This document shows positions 52,975 to 62,803 of a stretch of 64,000 bases of DNA, in pieces. Source of the DNA: Lutibacter sp. A80. GTDB lineage: Bacteria; Bacteroidota; Bacteroidia; Flavobacteriales; Flavobacteriaceae. Both the position numbers and the translations under genes were made by a program. The stretch is taken from contig NZ_CP092480.1 of NCBI RefSeq assembly GCF_022429645.1, positions 1,718,501 to 1,782,500 of the forward strand, given 5' to 3'. The notes beneath the pieces are model-generated. The model ran no database searches, was not told where the DNA came from, and saw only the letters and a program-made list of their open reading frames with translations. The first letter of the stretch is position 1. The number at the start of each line of letters is the position of its first letter.

Positions 52975-55900
52975 TTAAAATTCCATTTTTAACCCTAATG
53001 TAATAGATTTAGCATATGGGTATGTACCTGCTGCAAAACCTTGAGACACAGAACTAAAACCACTATCTGAACTAAAATTACTAGTTTCTGGATCTCCTAA
53101 TTTAAACTTAGAAAGTAAAAATAAGTTAGTACCAGTAACATAAACATTAAATGTACTAAAGGTATTATTCCATCCTAATTGTTCTAATGGAAGGTTGTAA
53201 TTTAAAGTTGCTGTTTTTAATCTTAAAAATGAACCATCTTCAATATTAACAGAACTATTTGGATTAAATAAACTTGATGAAACCCCTGCTCTAGGAATAT
53301 CTGAAGTTTCATTTTCTCCTTCAATCCAACGGTCTAATACTCTAGAATCTAAGTTTTCTTCATTTCTTCCATAAAATGAAGTTTGTGTTCTAATATTAAA
53401 GATATCACTTCCGTATTGACCTTGAAAAAATACATCTAAAGAAAGATTTTTATATGTAAATGTATTTCTAAAACCACCATAAAAATCTGGTTCTGGACTT
53501 CCAATTATTGTTGCATCTTCATCATTCCAAGTTGGATTATCGTCTAAATTTTCAAATCTTGGACCACCAATAAAAGACATCCCTTCTCTACCATCAGCAA
53601 TAATTTCTTCTTCAGTTTTATAAGTTCCTAAATAATTAAGTCCAATAAATACAGGCATAGACTCTCCAACAATAAGTCTTGCAGAAGTACCTCCTTGGTT
53701 ACCTGTAGATTGTAAATCTATGTATTCTCTACCATCTAATTCTAAAACTTCACTTTTGTTTGTAGAAATTGACAATGTAGAATTCCAAGAAAAATCTTTT
53801 TTCTCAACATTAACTGTGTTTAATGAAAATTCAAAACCTTTATTTTCAATTGATCCTACATTTTGTAGCTGAGTACCTCCTCCTGCTTGTGCAGATAAAG
53901 CTTTAGCTAATAATAAATCTTCTGTAGTTTTTTTATAGTAATCTACTTCAAACATAATTCTATTATCTAGTAGACTTACTTCAAAACCAAGGTCTAATTG
54001 TTTAGTAGTTTCCCACTTTAACCCATCACTTGGTACTGAACCTAATAAAACTGCATTTACAACATTATCATTAAAAACATTTATACCATTACTATATGTT
54101 GCTATAGAATTATAAGGACTTACACCTTGTTCTCCAACAATACCATAACTACCTCTAACTTTTAATTTATTGATAACATCTATATCTTCCATAAAACTTT
54201 CATCACTGGTATTCCAAGCAACACCTACAGAAGGGAAAAAGGCATATTTTTTACCTGTTTCAAAAACAGATGAACCATCGTATCTACCAACTACAGTTAA
54301 AAGGTATTTACTTTTATAACCATAATCTACCCTACTTAAAAATGAAGCTAACGTTCTTTGACTATATCCAGAACTTGCATAGTACAAGTCTGCATCTCCA
54401 AAAGCAAGGTTGTTAAATGATACCGCATCATTTGGAAAACCATCGGCTTCAGAAACAGTACTTTCATTATTATCTTTTTGCCAAGTAAACCCTCCTAATA
54501 ATTTAAGAGAATGATCTTCGTCTGTATTTACATCATAAGTAAATGTATTTTCATTCAAAATACTTTTAGAAAAGTTTGTTGCAACTTTACCGTAACCTGT
54601 ACCACTATTATTAAGTATTCTTTCTGGTAAAGCTCCAGGAAGATAATCGTTATATTTTGTATGTGTTATCTCAGCTCCAATAGTAGATTTTAATTTAAAA
54701 TTCTCAAATAATTCATATTCAAAATATGCATTAGTGATAAGTTTAGTAATAATATCATGGTCTACTCTTAAATTAATATCTGCTTCTGGATTTCGTTCAG
54801 TTGTTCCTTTAATTGGATTTGTACCCGTGTAATTACCTTCATCATCATATACCGTTTTAATTGGTAAAACTGACTGAACAATATTTGAATAATTTACTTT
54901 ATTATTCTCTTTTTTATAATGTGTTGCATTTAAACGAACCCCCATTTTAAACTTATCTGAAAGTCTAACATCTAAGTTAGTTCTAAATGTTATTCTTTCT
55001 AAACCAGAACCTCTTAAAATTCCATCTTGATCAAAATGATTCATAGAAATATAATAATTTGAGTTTTCTGAATTCCCCATTATAGATAAATCTGTATTCA
55101 TTACATGACCAGTTTGAGTAACAAGATCAAGCCAATCAGTTGTTTCAACTGCTCCTGGGTCTTCATACAATAAAGGTAAGTTCGGGTCTGTTCCTCCAAA
55201 ACCATTGTTTAAGTTTGGATTAAACTGACCAGCTTCATTAATATAGTTTACGTAATCTTCTCCATTTACAATATCAATTTCATTGGCAACTTCTTGAACA
55301 CTGTAATAATGATTTAAGCTAATTTTTGGTTTTCCTTTTGAAACTTCTGTACCGTTTTTAGTTGTAACTAAAATTACCCCTGAAGCACCTCTTGTACCAT
55401 AAATTGATAATGCTGTTGCATCTTTTAGAACCTCAACAGATTTAATATCGTTAACGTTTAAAGTGTTTAAGTTAAATCCTGTTCCAACAATAAATCCATC
55501 AACAACATACAAAGGGCTGTTGTTACCGTTTATAGAACTAGCACCTCTAATTCTAATTGTTGAACCCGATCCTGGGTCTCCACTATTAGATGTAACTGAA
55601 ACCCCTGTTGCTCTACCTTGTAAAGCTTGATCTAGCCTTGCAACTGGTTGATTTTCCAAAACGTCAGATTTTACTGAAGAAACTGAAGAAACCAAATCTT
55701 TTTTAGATGTGGTTCCATACCCAATAACAACTACTTCACTTAGTTGTTGTGAATCTCCTTTTAAAATAACATTTAATACTTCTTGATCTCCAATTAAAAT
55801 ATCTTGGGCCACAAACCCAATATATGAAAATTGTAAAATTTCACCTTTAGAAACTTCAATTGAGTAGTTTCCATCAAAATCGGAAGTTACCCCTCGGTTT

Positions 55901-56037
55901 GTTCCTTTTACCAAAATATTAACACCTGGCAAAGTTTGATTTAAGTCGTCTGTAACTGTTCCTGTAATAGTTGTTTGAGCCTTTAAAGACATAAAACCAC
56001 AACACAACAGTAATAAAATACTTAGTTTTAATTTCAT
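52975..56037 (-). CDS. SusC/RagA-family TonB-dependent transporter of the PUL
   Basis: A 1020-residue transporter: signal peptide (1-20, ending SLKAQ), carboxypeptidase-regulatory-like domain (about 21-100, TTITGTVTDDLNQTLPGVNILVKGT), plug (VVVIGYGTTSKKDLVSSVSSV ... SIYGTRGASGVILVTTKNG) and a beta-barrel ending YPYAKSITLGLKMEF. It has no STN domain, so unlike the SusC at 12.7 kb it is not expected to signal to a FecR/ECF pair. It imports large oligosaccharides across the outer membrane with TonB energy. It starts the susCD unit. Confidence 0.95.
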   Translation of the reverse strand: MKLKLSILLLLCCGFMSLKAQTTITGTVTDDLNQTLPGVNILVKGTNRGVTSDFDGNYSIEVSKGEILQFSYIGFVAQDILIGDQEVLNVILKGDSQQLSEVVVIGYGTTSKKDLVSSVSSVKSDVLENQPVARLDQALQGRATGVSVTSNSGDPGSGSTIRIRGASSINGNNSPLYVVDGFIVGTGFNLNTLNVNDIKSVEVLKDATALSIYGTRGASGVILVTTKNGTEVSKGKPKISLNHYYSVQEVANEIDIVNGEDYVNYINEAGQFNPNLNNGFGGTDPNLPLLYEDPGAVETTDWLDLVTQTGHVMNTDLSIMGNSENSNYYISMNHFDQDGILRGSGLERITFRTNLDVRLSDKFKMGVRLNATHYKKENNKVNYSNIVQSVLPIKTVYDDEGNYTGTNPIKGTTERNPEADINLRVDHDIITKLITNAYFEYELFENFKLKSTIGAEITHTKYNDYLPGALPERILNNSGTGYGKVATNFSKSILNENTFTYDVNTDEDHSLKLLGGFTWQKDNNESTVSEADGFPNDAVSFNNLAFGDADLYYASSGYSQRTLASFLSRVDYGYKSKYLLTVVGRYDGSSVFETGKKYAFFPSVGVAWNTSDESFMEDIDVINKLKVRGSYGIVGEQGVSPYNSIATYSNGINVFNDNVVNAVLLGSVPSDGLKWETTKQLDLGFEVSLLDNRIMFEVDYYKKTTEDLLLAKALSAQAGGGTQLQNVGSIENKGFEFSLNTVNVEKKDFSWNSTLSISTNKSEVLELDGREYIDLQSTGNQGGTSARLIVGESMPVFIGLNYLGTYKTEEEIIADGREGMSFIGGPRFENLDDNPTWNDEDATIIGSPEPDFYGGFRNTFTYKNLSLDVFFQGQYGSDIFNIRTQTSFYGRNEENLDSRVLDRWIEGENETSDIPRAGVSSSLFNPNSSVNIEDGSFLRLKTATLNYNLPLEQLGWNNTFSTFNVYVTGTNLFLLSKFKLGDPETSNFSSDSGFSSVSQGFAAGTYPYAKSITLGLKMEF

Positions 56038-56092
56038 ACTAATTAATAATTAATTTATAGTTTGGTTTCATCATTATAACAAATGATTACAA

Positions 56093-56188
56093 CAAATCTA
56101 TAAGATAAATAAAAAGCAAGGTTCTCTTTTTTGGGGTAAATTTGTTGCAAATAGCAATAAATAACAGGTATTTAACCGCTTGCAACAA
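56093..56188 (-). promoter_or_regulatory. Candidate susC promoter and inverted repeat
   Basis: TAGATTTG (56093-56100, minus strand) matches the -7 box 55-60 bp before susC; a TTG lies 16 bp upstream, slightly short of the preferred spacing. Upstream, TTGTTGCAA (56142-56150) and TTGCAACAA (56180-56188) form an inverted repeat with 29 bp between arms, each containing the self-complementary TTGCAA. It could be the binding site of a PUL regulator. The rest of 56038-56371 has no gene. Confidence 0.42.
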
Positions 56189-56371
56189 TTTAACTCCTAT
56201 TAAAACAAACTAACACCTATAATCAGATACTCAAAAAAAAATAAAAATTAAATATGCTATTTAATATTAGATTTAACATTCAATAAAAAGCTTAGAAAAA
56301 GGTTTTAAACCGATAGAGATAAAAACCGATATAAATAATTAGTGCATTCCCAAAACTTATACAAAAAAAAC

Positions 56372-56433
56372 CTTCTATTTTTAAAATTAAATATTACTAT
56401 TTAAAAGTAATATGAAATAATTAACAATAGAAG
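56372..56433 (-). terminator. Terminator after the GH30 gene
   Basis: Nested stems CTTCTATT/AATAGAAG (56372-56379 with 56426-56433) and ATATTACT/AGTAATAT (56391-56398 with 56406-56413). On the minus strand they are followed by GG and a T8 run. It lies 45 bp after the GH30 stop codon and separates it from susC. Confidence 0.75.
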
Positions 56434-56477
56434 ATTCAATTAAAATTGAAATATGTATTATTTTTTATTATAAAAAA

Positions 56478-58016
56478 CTATTCTTCATAAATTATAGTAT
56501 TTATAGATGCTCCTAAAATTATAAGTGGCTTATTATTCTTTATTTCAACATTTTTTAAGTTTAAAGATTTATTTGTTGTGTACATTTTTTTTGCTTTAAA
56601 TGCTGAAGTACCATCAATTAACATATCTAAATGTACAGCATTTTTTTGTTGATTAACAACTACAACAACAATACTATTATCACTATTTTTATATGCTGAA
56701 ACTAATAAACCATTTTTTAAATTTTCTATAGAGTTTATATCTTTATAGTCTACTTTAATTCTTTTAGCCTCAGGTCTAATAAATCGCGCATAATTACCCA
56801 ATGCCCACAATAATTTAGAGTCTACAAACTCTCCATCATCAGTTGCTTTATCAACATAAATTAAACCATCTTTATAATTATAAGCACTTAAAGCAATCCA
56901 CCAATGCCAAGCACTTGCGTTTGATATTGTTAAATCTGAATGAATGACCCTTGAAACATACAATGCCGTATTCATCCCTAAATCTTTACCTTTTCCTTTA
57001 ATTTCTTCATTATTTTCCAAAACACAGTATTCAGTCATCCAATATTCTAGGTTTGGATATTCTCCTAACTTTTGAGCAATTTTTTCACGTTCTTTTTTCA
57101 GTTTTGAAATTTTCCAAGTAGTAAAGTAACTATGTCCTGCAAATTTTGATACTACCGAATTTAAGTCTCCTATATAATTACTGCTTTCGGTATTAAAAAA
57201 CTCTTCTACTTGATTACTTCTATTATTAAACTTAGTTTTTTCGGAAGTTAAATAACCAATAGAACCTGCTTCTGAGATTTCTAATTTTGTTTTTAAATTT
57301 TCCTCATTAAAAACTTTATCAATAGCCTTTGTTGCTAATGCTAGTTCATTGTTATTCCAAGGAGAACCCTCTTGACTTCCTTTTATCCACTCCCATTGCG
57401 GCTCGTTAAAAGGACTTATATAAGTTAATTCAATATTTAAATTACGCTTAAAGTTCTTTACAACTTCAGCCAAAAAAACAGCATAAGAATTATAATTCTC
57501 TTCCGCAAGGTTTGATGAATTTGCATTAGATGGGTACGCTTTATTATTTTTAGTTAATTGTACTGGAGGGCTATTTACAAATCCAACAAAATCTTTTACA
57601 CCTCGTTGCTTTGCAGCTAACAAAAACCATTGTTGACCACTTTGGCTTTTCCAATTATAACTAAGGTCGTCTTGTAAAAAACCTTCTGCTCTTCTCCAAG
57701 AATCTTTAATACCGCTTAATGCACCTTGTTCTGCACTTCCTGCCCCAATATTAAACCGCCAAGCCGACAAGCCAATTCCCTTTGGAGACCCTGTTGAGTC
57801 GTACTCTAAACCGAATAATAAGTCGGCAATTGCATCCTTTTTTTCTAAAGGCCAATTACCTACAAACTGGGTTGTCCAGGCATCTGAAGCACCAAAATTA
57901 TGAATAGTTTGATATTCAACTTCAGGAGTAATTATAACTTTTAAACTATCTTTTTGTTGACCAAAAGAAAATTGAAAAATTAAACCGATAATAATGTATT
58001 TTAGTTTTGTTTTCAT
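56478..58016 (-). CDS. GH30-family glycoside hydrolase
   Basis: A 512-residue secreted enzyme (signal ending IFQFSFG). The GH30 pattern is a (beta/alpha)8 barrel with side beta-domain: YQTIHNFGASDAWTTQFVG, GIGLSAWRFNIGAGSAEQG, the acid/base Glu205 in YISPFNEPQWEW, and the likely nucleophile Glu329 in LEYWMTEYCVLEN. Family members include xylanases, beta-1,6-galactanases and beta-glucosidases; the substrate cannot be fixed here. The C-terminal beta-domain (about 415-512) includes VDYKDINSIENLKNGLLVSAYKNSDNSIVVVV. It is the last gene of its transcription unit. Confidence 0.87.
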   Translation of the reverse strand: MKTKLKYIIIGLIFQFSFGQQKDSLKVIITPEVEYQTIHNFGASDAWTTQFVGNWPLEKKDAIADLLFGLEYDSTGSPKGIGLSAWRFNIGAGSAEQGALSGIKDSWRRAEGFLQDDLSYNWKSQSGQQWFLLAAKQRGVKDFVGFVNSPPVQLTKNNKAYPSNANSSNLAEENYNSYAVFLAEVVKNFKRNLNIELTYISPFNEPQWEWIKGSQEGSPWNNNELALATKAIDKVFNEENLKTKLEISEAGSIGYLTSEKTKFNNRSNQVEEFFNTESSNYIGDLNSVVSKFAGHSYFTTWKISKLKKEREKIAQKLGEYPNLEYWMTEYCVLENNEEIKGKGKDLGMNTALYVSRVIHSDLTISNASAWHWWIALSAYNYKDGLIYVDKATDDGEFVDSKLLWALGNYARFIRPEAKRIKVDYKDINSIENLKNGLLVSAYKNSDNSIVVVVVNQQKNAVHLDMLIDGTSAFKAKKMYTTNKSLNLKNVEIKNNKPLIILGASINTIIYEE

Positions 58017-58102
58017 TTGATTACTTTAATAAGTTGTTTTAATCTATATATTTTAAGGCGAGCGTATTCTTAATTTAATGCACTTTTAAATTTAAAAAAT
58101 AA

Positions 58103-59737
58103 TTAATCTATACTTTCTAATTTTGGCACATTCAACGCTTCAATTGCATTTGGTGTTCTATTTGAAGTTACATCCTCAAAACCATACCACATAAGTCCAA
58201 CACCATATCCCATTTCACAATCTGTCCAGCTCCAAACTTCCATATCAAAATGAAACGAAGAAGAAAAAGGCATTACATCTAGAGCTCTAGTTCTAACTTC
58301 TGTGCTAAAACCTTTTGTATTTCGCTCATCAGTAACTTTTCTATTTAATTTATTATAAACGTTACTTTGTGGTTGTGCATGAAAAGGATGTTCATAAAAA
58401 TCAGTACTTCTACCTCCCCAAGAATACCCATAATAATCTTCTGTACCGGTTCCAAAAATGGATGGAAAATCTTCTCCATCTACCCAAATTTTTTCATCTC
58501 CTTCTCCCCACCATTTTTCAACAGGATTCATTACTGTTAATGCATCTCCAATATAAACTCCACGACCTTTAAGGGATATATAATTCCAATCTGAATATGG
58601 CCTTGTAGCTATAGGATATTGACCACGCCATGCTGCGTTAAAATACATGCTTCGTTCATCCCATTTATAATCTCCTACTATTGTATTTAATTGAATATCA
58701 ATTGCAACTTCACTTAAATTTTCTATAGTTATACTTGCCGTTTTTTGATAAGGCATTACCCATTTGGTAGTCATTGTTCCATCTTCAGAAACCATATTAT
58801 GCCAACCTTGATAAGGATTTAAGCCTACACCTGTGCCAAAAAAATCTCCAATAGGACACCATACTTTTTCTTTCCCATCAAAACTCATTTTAACAATGGT
58901 AGATCTCATTAGATCATCTTTAGTATAATCGTTTAATTTAAGCGCAAACATTTTAACTGCTGCTGATCCTTTTGGTAATTCTATTGTTTTTTCTCCAAAT
59001 ACAGGTATTTTTAGATTTAAATTAACCGATTGACCATCTATAAAATTTACTGGATTTAACAATTTATCACCTACTTGTGCTGCTAGATTTTTATTGTTAT
59101 TAAAATCTTCTAATGAAAACGTTTTGATGTTTGTTTCTTCAGGATATTCTCGATAAGTAAACTGATAAAAGAATGGACGACCAGTTGTAGTTATTTTACA
59201 ACTTTTAGCATATGCTATTGGAAAAAATGAAACTGCAGAGCGTAACGATTTGTGTGCAAACGGATACGGAAATAAACCTTCTCCATTTAACAATTGCAAC
59301 ATATTGCCTTCTAAAACCGGGTCTTTACTTCCATCTAAATATATTTTAATTTGAATATCAGTATCTGTTTTATTAGGATTTAAAAAAGGCATCCAAGTTC
59401 TAACAATTACGCCAGGACCTTTATGATTCATTAATACCCACTCTTTTTGCTGATTATTTTCTTCTATACGAACAAAATTATGGTCTTTATCATTACTATT
59501 AAAATCGTGATTTATAAACCAACCATCGGTATCTAAACTATCTACTGACGCTCTATTATAGCTACTCGCTTGCTTTAACCTAAAATCTACTTTTGGATAA
59601 CGTGACTGCTCAGCTCTATCAACCATTTCTTTTAACAACATTTCTGTAGTAATTACTTCTTGTGAATTATTACACGAAACTAAAATTATTAACACCACAA
59701 TACTTATTAACGGTATCTCTTTAAATAACTTAGTCAT
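58103..59737 (-). CDS. GH172 (DUF2961)-family protein
   Basis: The start is placed at 59737 (544 residues), where a lipoprotein signal begins (MTKLFKEIPLISIVVLIILVSC); a longer frame from 59767 adds 10 residues before it. The family motifs are DGWFINHDFNS, MNHKGPGVIVRTWMPFLN, GQVSFFPIAYAKS-type region (here RSAVSFFPIAYAKSCK) and the signature FGTGTEDYYGYSWGG. DUF2961 proteins include a difructose dianhydride synthase/hydrolase and alpha-D-arabinofuranosidases (GH172). The PUL context suggests it acts on an alpha-furanoside or related side chain; the substrate is unknown. It lies between a sulfatase (55 bp) and the GH30 gene. Confidence 0.8.
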   Translation of the reverse strand: MTKLFKEIPLISIVVLIILVSCNNSQEVITTEMLLKEMVDRAEQSRYPKVDFRLKQASSYNRASVDSLDTDGWFINHDFNSNDKDHNFVRIEENNQQKEWVLMNHKGPGVIVRTWMPFLNPNKTDTDIQIKIYLDGSKDPVLEGNMLQLLNGEGLFPYPFAHKSLRSAVSFFPIAYAKSCKITTTGRPFFYQFTYREYPEETNIKTFSLEDFNNNKNLAAQVGDKLLNPVNFIDGQSVNLNLKIPVFGEKTIELPKGSAAVKMFALKLNDYTKDDLMRSTIVKMSFDGKEKVWCPIGDFFGTGVGLNPYQGWHNMVSEDGTMTTKWVMPYQKTASITIENLSEVAIDIQLNTIVGDYKWDERSMYFNAAWRGQYPIATRPYSDWNYISLKGRGVYIGDALTVMNPVEKWWGEGDEKIWVDGEDFPSIFGTGTEDYYGYSWGGRSTDFYEHPFHAQPQSNVYNKLNRKVTDERNTKGFSTEVRTRALDVMPFSSSFHFDMEVWSWTDCEMGYGVGLMWYGFEDVTSNRTPNAIEALNVPKLESID

Positions 59738-59792
59738 ATTTTTGGTTGATTTTTCAAGTACTAGCATTCTACAATTACATATTCACCGTAAT

Positions 59793-61226
59793 TTATAAAT
59801 CACTTTTTTTCTTTTTTTGAACAAAATTAGGATCGTAATCTAAATTTAATTCTGTAGGTATTGGAGCATTAGTATTGTTTCTCCAATTATCTAATTTTTC
59901 TAAAAGTTCTCTCGCTTTTTCTGGGTTTGTGTTAATAAGGTTTGTACGTTCTCCAATATCTGTAGATAAGTTGTATAATTCTAAAGCATCATCTTCAAAA
60001 TATTGATGCAACTTCCAATTACCTTCAATAATTACTGATCCAGGACGGGTTCTAAAAAGTGGATCACGAGCGTCATCTTTTTCCTTATTATAAGACTGCA
60101 AATAAATTGGAAAGTGGTAATACAATGCTCTTTCCTCAATTGATTCTCCTTTTAAAACTGGTAAAATTGATGTACCGTCTAAAATTTTATTTGGTAATTC
60201 AACACCAACAACATCCATAAAAGTTGGATAAAAATCAAGATTACTAATTGGGGTGTTTGAAACTGAATTTGGTTGTACAACTCCATTCCAGCTAATAATA
60301 TATGGCACTCTAATACCTCCTTCATAATAAGAACCTTTTCCTGCTCTTAATGGATCTTGAGAAGAAACAGCTCTAATTCCTCCATTATCTGAGGTAAATA
60401 CTATAAGTGTGTTTTTTAAATCTAGCTTCTCTAGAGTATTTAATAAAATACCTATATTTTTATCTACTGTTTCTATCATTCCAGCATAAACAGCTTTATT
60501 TTGAAGTTTATTACCTCCTTTATCTGTATATTTTTTTTCTAATAATGAAGTTGTAGATAAAGGCGTATGAACTGCATAAAAAGGAAGGTATACAAAAAAT
60601 GGTTTTTCCTTATTATTTTCGATAAACTTAATAGCTTCTGAAGTAAGTCTATCCGTTAAATTTTCATTTGGTGTATTATCTTCAATATTTTTAATATTAT
60701 ATGGACTAAAATAACCATCAGATCCAGGGTTTCCATTAAGAGCACCACCTACATTTACATCAAACCCCTGTGTTGTAGGGTCTTCTCCTAAATGCCATTT
60801 ACCAAAAGTTCCTGTAATATAGCCTGCTTTTTTAAACATTTCTGCCATTGTAAACACACTATCATTCAATATTTCAGTATTTTTTATTGGTATTAATTTA
60901 CGTGTTTTTTTATTTCCTCTATCTGAATTACTAACAGTATAAATTCCGTGTCGTGGTGTATTTTGCCCACTTATTAAACAAGCTCTACTTGGAGCACAAT
61001 TTGAGGCAGAAGCATAACCATTGGTAAACATCATACCCATTTCAGCTAGTTTAGAAATGTTTGGAGTTTCGTAAAATGAACTACCATAAGTTTCTGTATC
61101 CATCCAACCTAAATCATCTACATTTATATAAATAATATTAGGTTTTTGGGTAGTTTCATCTTGTTTTTTAGTAGTGCAAGAAAAAGAAAAGACAATCAGC
61201 AATACTATAATAAATAAGTTTTTCAT
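59793..61226 (-). CDS. Type I (S1) sulfatase lipoprotein
   Basis: A 477-residue lipoprotein (Cys17, VFSFSC). Formylglycine Cys77 in SASNCAPSRACLISGQNTPRHG; metal ligands in INVDDLGWMD (a Val replaces the usual Ala) and VFTSDNGGIRAVS; FGKWHLGEDP for the catalytic Lys/His. It resembles the sulfatase at 43.3-44.9 kb, including the FYETPNISKLAEMGMMFTNGYA segment. Together with the two sulfatases upstream, the GH172-type gene and GH30, it forms one transcription unit. Confidence 0.93.
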   Translation of the reverse strand: MKNLFIIVLLIVFSFSCTTKKQDETTQKPNIIYINVDDLGWMDTETYGSSFYETPNISKLAEMGMMFTNGYASASNCAPSRACLISGQNTPRHGIYTVSNSDRGNKKTRKLIPIKNTEILNDSVFTMAEMFKKAGYITGTFGKWHLGEDPTTQGFDVNVGGALNGNPGSDGYFSPYNIKNIEDNTPNENLTDRLTSEAIKFIENNKEKPFFVYLPFYAVHTPLSTTSLLEKKYTDKGGNKLQNKAVYAGMIETVDKNIGILLNTLEKLDLKNTLIVFTSDNGGIRAVSSQDPLRAGKGSYYEGGIRVPYIISWNGVVQPNSVSNTPISNLDFYPTFMDVVGVELPNKILDGTSILPVLKGESIEERALYYHFPIYLQSYNKEKDDARDPLFRTRPGSVIIEGNWKLHQYFEDDALELYNLSTDIGERTNLINTNPEKARELLEKLDNWRNNTNAPIPTELNLDYDPNFVQKKKKSDL

Positions 61227-61312
61227 AAGAAATTCAATATAAATTTATAAAACCTAAAACATTTTAAAACAAACCATAATTTGTTCAAATATTTGGATTA
61301 CAACAAATACAA

Positions 61313-62761
61313 TTAGTTTTTAACTTGTTTTTGTTTATTCATTTTTTCTAATACTCTTTTGTGATACTCTAATGGAAAGTTATCATTTTCCGTTCTAGCT
61401 TCCTTCATTAAATTAGCCATATCTTCTGCAATTTCAGGATTCATTTTTGCAACATTATGTTCTTCACCAACATCATTAGACAAATTATAAAGCTCTATGG
61501 ATTTCTCAAGATATTTAACAGCTTTCCAATCTCCTTTTCTTATTGCTTGAATAGGACCTTTTCCCTCGTTAAATTCCCAATATAAATAATCGTGTTTCTT
61601 TTGTTTTTCTCCTAATAAAGTTGGTAAATATGAAATACCATCTATGGTAGCATCACTTGGTTTTATACCAGCAATGTCACAAACAGTTGGTAAAAAATCC
61701 CAAAAAGCGGAAATATGTGTTGTTTTTGAATTTGGCTGAATTGTTCCTGGCCAACGCACCATAAATGGAATTCTAATTCCGCCTTCGTACAAATCACGTT
61801 TTTTACCTTTAAAATCTCCATTACTATTAAAGAAATTTTTATCGAACTCGTGACCATTATCACTTGTAAATACTACAATTGTATTTTCATCTATATCTAA
61901 GGCTTCTAACAACTTCAGTAAATCACCAATATCACCGTCCATACGAGAAACCATACCTGCATAAGTAGCATGTCCATCCTTATCATGCTGATAACCTTTA
62001 TTTGGTTTCACCTTTAATTCACGTTCTTCCCAATTTAATTTTTTATAAGGCGTTTTCGAATTTTCTGGAACTGTAAGTTCGTAATGTGGAATTGTAAAAG
62101 CTAAGTATAAAAAGAAAGGTTGTTCTTTACTTTCTTTAATAAAATCTTTGGCTTTTTTCACAAATGAATCGTGCGAAAAAGTCCCTTTCTTCTCCATAAC
62201 AATGTTACCTGTTTCAAAAGGCTTATTATTTTCCCATAACACATCAGGATAATAATGATGAGCTTCTCCATGATTTCTGTAACCATAAAAATAATCAAAG
62301 CCTTGATTTAAAGGTAAATTTGCATCATCACCACCTTCAGATAGCCCCCATTTACCAATAATTCCTGTTTTATATCCCGCTCTTTTTAATTCTTCGGCAA
62401 CAGTAACATCTTCAACTAATAAATTAACAGCTTTTCCTGTTGAAGTCCAATTTGGATTTCCTCTCACTGTATTATGTCCCATATGTTTCCCTACCAATAA
62501 AGAAGCCCTAGAAGGCATGCATACAGTAGAACCAGCATAATGTTGCGTAAACAACATTCCTTCTGAAGCCATTTTATCAATATTTGGTGTCTTAATTTTC
62601 ATCTGTCCGTTTACACCTACATCTCCATAGCCTAAATCATCAGCCATTATATAAATTATATTAGGCTTTTTTGAATTATTTATAGTTGAATTTTGAGCTG
62701 TAATTTTTACACAACTGGAAATAATAAACAATACTGTTATTACAATTATTTTGAATTTCAT
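61313..62761 (-). CDS. Type I (S1) sulfatase lipoprotein
   Basis: A 482-residue lipoprotein (Cys17, LFIISSC). Formylglycine Cys81 in AGSTVCMPSRASLLVGKHMGHN; metal ligands in IMADDLGYGD and VVFTSDNGHEFDK; IIGKWGLSEG for the catalytic Lys region. It is close to the sulfatase at 41.6 kb (for example HGEAHHYYPDVLWENNKPF against HGEAHHYYWDTIYKNNEPF), so these two are probably recent paralogues at opposite ends of the PUL. An inverted repeat ATCCTTA/TAAGGAT (62791-62816) surrounds the stop codon of the preceding sulfatase but has no good U-tract. Confidence 0.94.
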   Translation of the reverse strand: MKFKIIVITVLFIISSCVKITAQNSTINNSKKPNIIYIMADDLGYGDVGVNGQMKIKTPNIDKMASEGMLFTQHYAGSTVCMPSRASLLVGKHMGHNTVRGNPNWTSTGKAVNLLVEDVTVAEELKRAGYKTGIIGKWGLSEGGDDANLPLNQGFDYFYGYRNHGEAHHYYPDVLWENNKPFETGNIVMEKKGTFSHDSFVKKAKDFIKESKEQPFFLYLAFTIPHYELTVPENSKTPYKKLNWEERELKVKPNKGYQHDKDGHATYAGMVSRMDGDIGDLLKLLEALDIDENTIVVFTSDNGHEFDKNFFNSNGDFKGKKRDLYEGGIRIPFMVRWPGTIQPNSKTTHISAFWDFLPTVCDIAGIKPSDATIDGISYLPTLLGEKQKKHDYLYWEFNEGKGPIQAIRKGDWKAVKYLEKSIELYNLSNDVGEEHNVAKMNPEIAEDMANLMKEARTENDNFPLEYHKRVLEKMNKQKQVKN

Positions 62762-62803
62762 AAAGTTAAATTTTATATGTTAAAATGAATATCCTTACTC
62801 AAA

